Positions 7,796-13,695 of a DNA stretch of 21,203 bases are shown here, piece by piece (positions within the stretch are counted from its first letter, which is position 1; every line of letters starts with the position of its first letter). The position numbers and the translations under genes are program-made. This DNA is from a virus: the IMG/VR virus record IMGVR_UViG_3300048925_000637, positions 1 through 21,203 of that record; one strand, 5' to 3'. The notes beneath the pieces were generated by a model. The model did no database searches. It saw only the letters and a program-made list of their open reading frames with translations, and was not told the origin of the DNA.

Positions 7796-8007
7796 TGGCT
7801 TGGGCAATCTTTTCGCGCACGATTCATATGAATGGTGCGCAGCGGACCCCGAAATCCCGGTTTGGCTTCATGGCGTCTCCCTCCGCGAAGCCGCAAGAAT
7901 TTCCGCAGGACTTCATCGATTACGCCGTCTCCAAGGGGGCGGCGACAAAGGTTCCCTCGCCAAATCGCGAGGCGAAGCGCGCGCTGAAACGCAGCGTGCA
8001 GGCGTAA
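7795..8007 (+). CDS. small hypothetical protein (70 aa) between gp10 and tail tube
   Basis: The ATG at 7795 overlaps the preceding stop (TAATG), and GGAGGG lies about 7 bases upstream, so translation is well supported despite the small size. The longer open frame upstream is a shadow of the gp10 gene. The product is basic and rich in Ser, Pro and Lys (FGFMASPSAKPQEFPQDFID), with no membrane segment or cysteine. No family is recognised. Position suggests an accessory tail protein, but that is inference only. Confidence 0.6.
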   Translation: MAWAIFSRTIHMNGAQRTPKSRFGFMASPSAKPQEFPQDFIDYAVSKGAATKVPSPNREAKRALKRSVQA

Positions 8008-8017
8008 GACAATCAAC

Positions 8018-8061
8018 CGAAACCGGGCGAAAGCCCTTCGCACGGCTGGGCGCTCCCGGCC
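8018..8061 (+). repeat. two adjacent hairpins before the tail tube gene
   Basis: The 75-base gap before the tail tube start holds two stems. The first is GGGC-GAAA-GCCC (8025-8036), a GNRA-type tetraloop, with flanking CGAA (8018-8021) and TTCG (8037-8040) able to extend it past a 3-base bulge. The second is GGCTGGG-CGCT-CCCGGCC (8044-8061, one G-U pair). Only TGCTTT follows, so termination would be weak. A role in message stability or processing ahead of a highly expressed gene is inference. Confidence 0.45.
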
Positions 8062-8082
8062 TGCTTTCACATGGAGATGGAA

Positions 8083-8541
8083 ATGGTCAAGCCGACGACC
8101 GAGAACTTTCACGAAATGGTCGTGGAAGTGGAATGGGAGGCCGGAAGCGGCACCTTCGCGAAATTCTGCGGCCTCACGTCGAACAATGTGAGCCGCCAGT
8201 CAAACATGAGCACGTCTGAGGTGCCCGCCGATTGCGATGACGAATCCAAGCCGTCGAACCTTGAGCGGGCGGTCCAATCGCAGGAGCAGACCGTCTCCGG
8301 AACCGGAGTATGGGCCGCCCAGAGCAATGGCAAAGCACTGCTCTGGTGGAGGTCCGGAACGACGAAGCTTGTGCGTATCGGGCATATGAACGCGGCCGTC
8401 GGTGACCCCGAATACGAGACCGGACCCGCCTATCTTACGCAGCTCAACAACTCGCGTGAGAAGGGTCAGAAGGTCACGGCCGAAATCCAGATCGAATTCG
8501 ACGGCCTGCCTGACATCACGGTCAAGGACGCCGGCCCCTGA
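8083..8541 (+). CDS. major tail (tube) protein
   Basis: Three ATGs occur in ATGGAGATGGAAATG; the third (8083) is chosen because GGAG at 8073-8076 is correctly spaced before it, while the first has no site. The 152-aa product is beta-rich with the opening NFHEMVVEVEWEAGSGTFAKFCGLT, a loop TSEVPADCDDESKPS and a C-terminal QKVTAEIQIEFDGLPDI strand, which fit a tail tube protein of the lambda/GTA kind. The place directly before the chaperone and tape measure genes supports this. The product should be one of the most abundant tail proteins. Confidence 0.75.
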   Translation: MVKPTTENFHEMVVEVEWEAGSGTFAKFCGLTSNNVSRQSNMSTSEVPADCDDESKPSNLERAVQSQEQTVSGTGVWAAQSNGKALLWWRSGTTKLVRIGHMNAAVGDPEYETGPAYLTQLNNSREKGQKVTAEIQIEFDGLPDITVKDAGP

Positions 8542-8945
8542 TGCGCGCCGCCGAAACCATTATCTGGGCCGGGGGCGAGCATCGCTTCCGGCTCGGCATC
8601 GGCGAGCTTCGGGCAATCGAGCAGGCTTGTGACGCCGGCGTGTCCGTCGTTCTTCTGCGTCTTCTCGGATCCCAATGGAAGCTGGACGACGTCCTCGCAC
8701 CCATACGGCTTGGCCTGCTCGGCGGCGGCATGCCGGATGCCGAGGTGCGCGCCACCATGGAGCGTGTCACGGGCACCAGCAGCCCTTTCGAACTCGCCGT
8801 GAATGCGGCCGGGATCCTGAAGCGTTTCATCATGTGGGAAACGGATGATGCGCCGGGGGAGCAAGAGGCGGGGGCGGATCAGAACCAAACCCGCTCCCCA
8901 ACGGACGGACCCGGTGGTCCGGATACTACCGCGGCGGAGCCGTGA
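8541..8945 (+). CDS. tail assembly chaperone, GTA-gp10-like
   Basis: The ATG overlaps the tail tube stop (TGATG), with AAGGA upstream. The 134-aa product has the pattern of the GTA-gp10/TAC_11 family: ETIIWAGGEHRFRLGIGELRAIEQACDAGV, then IRLGLLGGGM with the helix PDAEVRATMERV and PFELAVNAAGILKRFIM. Residues after about 100 (DAPGEQEAGADQNQTRSPTDGPGG) are low complexity, while the -1 frame in the same stretch is much more protein-like. Such chaperones wrap the tape measure during tail assembly and often exist as a short form and a frameshifted long form. Confidence 0.78.
   Translation: MRAAETIIWAGGEHRFRLGIGELRAIEQACDAGVSVVLLRLLGSQWKLDDVLAPIRLGLLGGGMPDAEVRATMERVTGTSSPFELAVNAAGILKRFIMWETDDAPGEQEAGADQNQTRSPTDGPGGPDTTAAEP
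8849..8944 (+). other. candidate programmed -1 frameshift region of the tail chaperone
   Basis: The -1 frame is open from 8849 (after a stop at 8846-8848) straight into the next gene at 8945, although it has no start codon except a GTG at 8942. Its translation includes RWSGYYRGGAVMGFSP, which runs smoothly into the downstream protein and resembles the second chaperone domain of GTA-like phages. Two G5 runs in the right phase (8855-8859 and 8870-8874, each G-GGG-G relative to the upstream reading frame) are possible slip sites. Slippage at the first would give a fusion of about 187 aa. Translational restart at TGATG remains the alternative. Confidence 0.5.
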
Positions 8946-9103
8946 TGGGCTTTTCGCCCCACCAGGTCGACGACATGACGACGTGGGAGTTCCACCACTG
9001 CCTTCAGGGTTTTGAGGACTTCCATTCGACCGAAGAAAAGCCGGCGCCCGGGATGGATGACGACCGGCTGGCCGAACTGGGCATCGAGGGGTTCGAAGGC
9101 TAG
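8945..9103 (+). CDS. tail chaperone second domain (52 aa, or C-terminus of frameshift product)
   Basis: The ATG overlaps the stop of the previous gene (TGATG), and 52 codons lead to TAG at 9101-9103. The protein MGFSPHQVDDMTTWEF plus HHCLQGFEDF is a close pattern match to the short rcc01693-type tail chaperones (GLSPxxFWxLTPxEL), which normally also have a W-x-x-L/Y-x-R-x-G segment in front; that segment is present here only in the upstream -1 frame. The tail is acidic (MDDDRLAELGIEGFEG). The stop overlaps the stop of the opposite-strand gene within CTAG. Confidence 0.7.
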   Translation: MGFSPHQVDDMTTWEFHHCLQGFEDFHSTEEKPAPGMDDDRLAELGIEGFEG

Positions 9104-9390
9104 TCGTCCGTTGAACGTGACGCCTTTCTGGCTTCGACACGATCAAGAAAGTCTTTGCGTTTTTGCGCTCGCACTTCTTTGCGGCGCGCCCGTTCCACCT
9201 CCGCCTCTTTCGCAAGTGAGGCGGCCAGCTGCTTCGCCTTTTCGAGGGCTAATTCAGAGTCTCGTTGTTGTTTTGCGAGCGAGAGGCTGGCCGCGACAGA
9301 TGATTGGTAGGCGGTGTAGCCGTAATGCGCACTGACAGCGATTACGCAGATGCATGCCGCCGCGACGAGAGCTTTAAGTATCGAGTTCAT
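9100..9390 (-). CDS. membrane-anchored coiled-coil protein, antisense within the tail operon
   Basis: On the minus strand, GGAGG (complement of 9395-9399) lies 4 bases before the ATG at 9388-9390. The 96-aa product has a hydrophobic N-terminus (ILKALVAAACICVIAVSAHYGY, residues 4-25; a signal anchor or signal peptide) followed by a long charged helix rich in Ala, Lys, Glu and Arg from about residue 35 on (LAKQQRDSELALEKAKQLAA). It occupies the whole space between the tail chaperone and the tape measure, where no plus-strand gene is evident, and meets the chaperone tail to tail at CTAG. Being opposite to late transcription, it probably has its own promoter in 9391-9470 and could be a lysogenic-conversion gene. 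No family is recognised. Confidence 0.7.
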   Translation of the reverse strand: MNSILKALVAAACICVIAVSAHYGYTAYQSSVAASLSLAKQQRDSELALEKAKQLAASLAKEAEVERARRKEVRAQKRKDFLDRVEARKASRSTDD

Positions 9391-9450
9391 GACGCCTCCA
9401 TTGGCATCGTCGCACGCCTACCACGTATTTCAAGATGAGAAATCTTCAAT

Positions 9451-12027
9451 ATGGCAGCGAATGACGACACCGCACGCCTGCTCGTCTCTATCGAGGCAAC
9501 CCAGCGTCGCTTCGAAAAGCAGATGGCCGCCATTGCCAAGTCGGGTGCGGACACGGCCGGCGGTATCGAAAAGCGCTTCCAGCGATCGAATGACAATGTC
9601 GCGCGCGGGTTTCAGACGGCGGGCAAAAAGGTCGAGCAGTCGCTCGGCGCGCAGCGTGCTGCGGTTTCCAACCTTTCCTTCCAGTTGAACGATATCGCGA
9701 TGGGGCTGGCGTCGGGCACCTCGCCCTTCACGATCATGGTTCAGCAGGGCAGCCAGGTTGCGCAGGTGTTCAACGGATCGGGTGGCGGCCTCATCGGCGC
9801 CGTCAAGACGCTCGGCGGCGCACTGGCGCAGGTCGTCAACCCGGTTTCGCTGGCCTCGTATGCCCTCATCGGCCTGACCGGCGTTGCCGTGCAGTACATC
9901 ACGACGCTCAGCACCGGTGTGCCTGACGTCGACGAATTTCTGAAAGAGCACGGCGAGGTCATCAAGTCGTTCGAGGCCGCATGGGGCGTGGCCGAGAAAG
10001 GCGCCAAGCAATACACGGAGGCGGCGCGGCAGATCGAGTTGCAGAAGCTGCGCGACGAGTTTGGCAGCACGCAGCAGGCGATCGACGCTCTTGCCGGCTC
10101 GCTGCGCGATGAGATCCTGAGCGGCGAGACAGCGAAGATCCTCGGCGGGTCGACAAAGAGCGTTTCCGATTTTAGCCGTGCGCTCACGCTCCTTGAGCAG
10201 GACATCCCCGACTTCCGCCAATTCTCGATCGAGATGGCGGCCATCGCCGGTATGACCGGCCTGCCTGAGCCCATCCGACAGCTCGCGACTGAACTTCGGC
10301 TGACGGCGCAGGAATCGATCCCGCTGCAGGAGCATCTTGAAAAGGTCGCAGGCCATCTCAAGGTGGTTCGGCTCACCGGGGAGCAGGCGCGCGAAGCGTT
10401 CGCCGCGCTGACGGCCCAGGCGCTCGGCCTCGGGACGGATGGTGGTGGCGCCGTAACCTCTGTCGCCGGCAAGATAAAGTCGGACTTGATCCCCGCGACC
10501 ATCGACGCGATCCAGAAGCTGGCCGAATACGCGAAGAACTATCGCTCGCTTCAGGACCAGGTTAACCAGTCACCGCTCGGGCAGCTTTCGCCGGTATTCT
10601 CGGGGGGCGGCCAGTTCCTGAACCCGGATCAGCTCCAGACATTCCGCGCAAGCGAAGAGCGGTACAAGGTCGCCGGCGAGAGTGCAGCAGCCTCGATGGT
10701 GAAGGGGTTCGAAAGCTTCATTTCGAAGGCGAAGTGGGATGTGAACGCCTATCGCGTCGGCTTCGGCTCCGACACGGTCACGCGCGCCAATGGCGTCATC
10801 GAGAAGGTGACGAAGGACACCGTCGTCACGCTGGAGGATGCGCAGCGCGATCTTTCGCGCCGTCTCGTTGAGTTCCAGGACGGCATCCAGACGGCGATTG
10901 GCGCTGATACGTGGCGTTCGCTGAATGATGCGCAGCAAGCCGCATTGACGTCGATCGCCTACAATTACGGCTCGTTGCCGAAGCGGATCGTTGAAGCCAT
11001 CCAGAATGGCGGCGGGCCGGAGGCGGTTGCCAAAGCGATTTCCTCCCTGGGCGCGGACAATGGCGGCATCAATCGCAACCGGCGTCAGCGGGAGGCGCAG
11101 TCCTACCTTTCGGGCAGCGGCCTTTCCCTCAAGGATGCTGGCATCGGCGGCCGTTCGCCGTCGGATATTTTTGCTGGCGACGTCCAGCAGGTGCAGGCCC
11201 GCATCGAGGCTCTGAAGGCTGAATATGCCGCACAGGCCACCCTGAACCCTCTGGTCAACGATTACGGCTATGCGGTTGCCAAAGCGCGGATCGAGCAGCA
11301 GCTCCTGAGCGAGGCTCAGAAGGCCGGGCTGGAAATCACGCCCGCGTTGCGCGAGCAGATCGCTGGGCTTGCCGAAAACTATGCTCGCGCAACGGTTGCC
11401 AGTGAGCAGCAGAAAGAGGCTCAGCAGCGTCTGAATGAACAAATGAAGCAGCTTCAGGGGCTTGGCAAGGAAGTCATGTCCGGCTTCCTTTCGGATCTGC
11501 GCAACGGCGCATCCGCCTCCGAGGCCCTGTCCAACGCCCTGAACAAGGTGCTCGACAAGCTGATCGATATCGGCCTCGAAAGCCTGTTCTCGGGTGGCTT
11601 GTTCGGCGGTGGCAAAGGTGGGCTGCTCGGCGGTTTCCTGATCCCCGGCATTCTGCACAAGGGTGGTGTGGCGGGCAGCGATGGCTATGGCCACGGCCGC
11701 GCGGTGTCGCCTTCGGCCTTTACGGGCGCCAAGCGCTACCACAAGGGCGGTATCGCCGGCCTCCAGCCCGGCGAGGTCCCGGCGATCCTTCAGCGTGGCG
11801 AGGTCGTGTTGCCGCGCGGCACCAAGGCCGGTGGTTCGCAGGCCGTGCATGTCACCGTGGGCGTTTCGACCGACAACAATGGAAACCTGATGCCCTTCGT
11901 CGAGTCTGTCAGCGACAGCCAGGTGAAGAAGGCCGCGCCTGGAATCGTGAACGCTGCGAGCCAGCGTGTAGTGCCCACAATGGCGGCATTTCAGAGCAAT
12001 AAGGCAGGTGCGGAATGGCGATCATAG
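9451..12027 (+). CDS. tape measure protein with internal GH24-like lysozyme domain
   Basis: The 858-aa product sets tail length and is ejected during infection. Residues 1-110 are coiled and carry the VSNLSFQLNDIAMGLASGTSPFTIMVQQG signature of lambda-type tape measures; 114-150 are hydrophobic; the C-terminus has the usual GG-rich motif HKGGIAGLQPGEVPAILQRG plus EVVLPRG (about 765-790). Between them, about 417-555 reads as a GH24-type lysozyme: E421 in KGFESF, D430 with E-x8-D spacing, AYRVGFGSDT, and SLNDAQQAALTSIAYNYG. The third catalytic Thr of T4 lysozyme aligns with Arg435 in my alignment, so activity is not certain. The ribosome binding site before 9451 is weak (GATGAGAA) and overlaps a small AAGAT/ATCTT hairpin. 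Confidence 0.9.
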   Translation: MAANDDTARLLVSIEATQRRFEKQMAAIAKSGADTAGGIEKRFQRSNDNVARGFQTAGKKVEQSLGAQRAAVSNLSFQLNDIAMGLASGTSPFTIMVQQGSQVAQVFNGSGGGLIGAVKTLGGALAQVVNPVSLASYALIGLTGVAVQYITTLSTGVPDVDEFLKEHGEVIKSFEAAWGVAEKGAKQYTEAARQIELQKLRDEFGSTQQAIDALAGSLRDEILSGETAKILGGSTKSVSDFSRALTLLEQDIPDFRQFSIEMAAIAGMTGLPEPIRQLATELRLTAQESIPLQEHLEKVAGHLKVVRLTGEQAREAFAALTAQALGLGTDGGGAVTSVAGKIKSDLIPATIDAIQKLAEYAKNYRSLQDQVNQSPLGQLSPVFSGGGQFLNPDQLQTFRASEERYKVAGESAAASMVKGFESFISKAKWDVNAYRVGFGSDTVTRANGVIEKVTKDTVVTLEDAQRDLSRRLVEFQDGIQTAIGADTWRSLNDAQQAALTSIAYNYGSLPKRIVEAIQNGGGPEAVAKAISSLGADNGGINRNRRQREAQSYLSGSGLSLKDAGIGGRSPSDIFAGDVQQVQARIEALKAEYAAQATLNPLVNDYGYAVAKARIEQQLLSEAQKAGLEITPALREQIAGLAENYARATVASEQQKEAQQRLNEQMKQLQGLGKEVMSGFLSDLRNGASASEALSNALNKVLDKLIDIGLESLFSGGLFGGGKGGLLGGFLIPGILHKGGVAGSDGYGHGRAVSPSAFTGAKRYHKGGIAGLQPGEVPAILQRGEVVLPRGTKAGGSQAVHVTVGVSTDNNGNLMPFVESVSDSQVKKAAPGIVNAASQRVVPTMAAFQSNKAGAEWRS

Positions 12028-12734
12028 TCTGGCCGCACTGCCAGCTTCGGCCGCAGCAGATGGCGGTGAACCTCGTTCCGTTCACGCGCTCCGGTGGCAC
12101 CACGCTTGGCGGTATCAGCACGGCGGTGCGGACGGATCTCGGCTTCTGGAAGATCGATTACGCCGGGATCGTCATGCAAAACCGGAAACGGGAGCAGTGG
12201 CAGACGTGGCAGGCCATCCGCCAGATGCTCGCCGGCCGCTCCGGCCTCATCGCCGTGCCGGTGCGCGCCTCGCTGTCGGCGCCCTATGCGTCCGGCGCGT
12301 TCGAGGACGCGCCGGAGGTGCCGCATTCTGACGGCTCCACCTTCAGCGATGGCACGAAGTACGTGCAGGGCGCGATCTCCATCGTGACGGTGGGCGTGAC
12401 CCCGATTGGTGCGACGACCATTCGACTGCGTATCATCAAGGGTGCGACAAACCTCGTCGGCGTGCGCTTCAGCTACAAGCATGCGCTTTACGAGACGGGC
12501 CCGGTGATCAGTATCGACGGCGATATCTGGGAGGTTCCTATCTCGCCGACTGTTCGCGAGTTGATCCCCGCCGGCGCTGATCTGGAATTCGATCGGCCCA
12601 CGTGCCTCTGCCGTCTGTCGGATGATCGCGGCATGGACGTCGTGCAGGATGCGATCTCCAAGAACGCCAGCCCGAATGTCAGTTTTGTTGAGGCGACGGA
12701 TTACTGGAACCGTCTCGCGTTGGGGCTCATCTGA
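12015..12734 (+). CDS. putative distal tail / tail-tip protein (239 aa)
   Basis: It starts inside the last 13 bases of the tape measure gene and ends at a TGATG overlap with the next gene. The product is beta-rich with W residues typical of tail-tip ring proteins (WPHCQLRPQQMAVNLVPFTR, FWKIDYAGIVMQNRKREQW) and no membrane segment. By position it corresponds to the distal tail protein (Dit, or lambda gpM) that links the tube to the tip hub. I recognise the sequence as of a type found in rhizobial prophages but cannot name a family, so the function rests mainly on synteny. Confidence 0.6.
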   Translation: MAIIVWPHCQLRPQQMAVNLVPFTRSGGTTLGGISTAVRTDLGFWKIDYAGIVMQNRKREQWQTWQAIRQMLAGRSGLIAVPVRASLSAPYASGAFEDAPEVPHSDGSTFSDGTKYVQGAISIVTVGVTPIGATTIRLRIIKGATNLVGVRFSYKHALYETGPVISIDGDIWEVPISPTVRELIPAGADLEFDRPTCLCRLSDDRGMDVVQDAISKNASPNVSFVEATDYWNRLALGLI

Positions 12735-13300
12735 TGGCATCTCTTCGTATTCTCGTTGACATCACCTTGCCGGATACGGTGCTGCGCCTGTGGGATGGCT
12801 CCGGCGGATCGTTCATTGACGATGACGGCAATATCTACCGCGCGGCCCAATTCACGGAGGACGCGCTGCAGAACATCGAGGCCGCCATCAACGGCGAGGC
12901 CTTCACGCTCTCGCTGTCCCTGATCAACATCGACACCTCCACTGGCGATGCCATCTGGAACTATGACGAGACGATCAGCGTCGTCGGCTCCGCCGTTGTC
13001 ATCAAGATACAGGAGCTCGACGACCGTGAGCAGATCGTCGGCCAGCCCGACGTGAAGTTCACCGGCACGATCGACAATATGAAAGTGGCGGACCAGTCGA
13101 GTGAGGAAAGTTCGACGTCCGTCGTGACGATCGATGTCGTGAACGCCTTCACGCTGCGGGTGCTGACAAGCGGAGCCGTCCTTTCCGATGTGGACCAGAA
13201 GGAACGGTCGCGGCTTCTCAACCCGTCCGCTCCGCCGGATCGATTCTGCGAGCGTATTCCCGGCCTGCGCGACAAGAAAATCCGATGGCCGAACTGGTAG
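12734..13300 (+). CDS. putative tail-tip hub protein (188 aa)
   Basis: The ATG overlaps the previous stop. The protein has an N-terminal SLRILVDITLPDTVLRLWDG, a beta-rich centre with FTLSLSLINIDTS and VKFTGTIDNMKV, and a conserved-looking C-terminus with Cys (FCERIPGLRDKKIRWPNW). In GTA-like and lambda-like tails the gene in this place (DUF2163 or gpL type) encodes the hub bound to the distal ring. The fold assignment is by position and strand pattern only. It overlaps the following gene by 16 bases. Confidence 0.55.
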   Translation: MASLRILVDITLPDTVLRLWDGSGGSFIDDDGNIYRAAQFTEDALQNIEAAINGEAFTLSLSLINIDTSTGDAIWNYDETISVVGSAVVIKIQELDDREQIVGQPDVKFTGTIDNMKVADQSSEESSTSVVTIDVVNAFTLRVLTSGAVLSDVDQKERSRLLNPSAPPDRFCERIPGLRDKKIRWPNW

Positions 13301-13695
13301 AGCGGAAGCTGGCAGCCTTCCTGGACGCCTACGCGCACGAGCCGTGGACACCGGGCGGCAAGGTCGACTGCTGCCTGATCATCGCAGAATGGGCGATGTG
13401 GCTCGGTTATCCAGACGCCGCGGCGCACCTGCGCGGTGCTTACGAACCCGGCCAGGGGCAGATCGATATCCTCGCCGCGAACGGCGGGGCTGTCACCATC
13501 ATCGCGAGTTGCGCCCTTTCCATAGGCGCAAAGCCAGCCGCCGAACCGCGTTGCGGAGATTTCGGCGTCGTTGGCAGTCTCAAAAACATCACCCGCCAAT
13601 TCGGCGTGATCCACGATGGCGACGGGTGGCTGACCCGTGCGCCGGATGGGTTCAAGCGCATCACGGCTCGCCCGCTGGCGGCCTGGAGACTGTAA
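13285..13695 (+). CDS. DUF6950-like / NlpC-P60-related tail protein
   Basis: The 136-aa product begins AELVERKLAAFLDAYAHEPWTPGGKVDCCLIIAEW, the W-x-x-G-x-x-D-C-x-x-x-A-x-W pattern of NlpC/P60-like phage proteins, with C29 or C30 in the nucleophile position; RCGDFGVV (90-96) and FGVIHDGDGW (106-115) follow the DUF6950 order. The position between the hub and central tail genes matches lambda gpK and GTA gp14, which are peptidoglycan peptidases used during DNA entry. A clear catalytic His is not obvious (H110 is the only late candidate), so enzyme activity is uncertain. The stop overlaps the next start (TAATG). Confidence 0.75.
   Translation: MAELVERKLAAFLDAYAHEPWTPGGKVDCCLIIAEWAMWLGYPDAAAHLRGAYEPGQGQIDILAANGGAVTIIASCALSIGAKPAAEPRCGDFGVVGSLKNITRQFGVIHDGDGWLTRAPDGFKRITARPLAAWRL

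Noticed and set aside
9391-9470. Promoter for the antisense gene (for example TTGCTG with a 17-base spacer to CATCTT on the minus strand)
   Set aside because: Only about half of the -10 positions match; too weak to list as a site, though a promoter is expected here.
9430-10356. Long minus-strand open frame of 308 codons opposite the tape measure
   Set aside because: Shadow of a G/C-rich gene: Arg/Leu/Asp-heavy translation without family motifs, and the plus frame has clear tape measure signatures.
10570-11850. Minus-strand open frame of 426 codons
   Set aside because: Same reason; it lies wholly within the tape measure, including the conserved lysozyme-like part, and has no convincing domain of its own.
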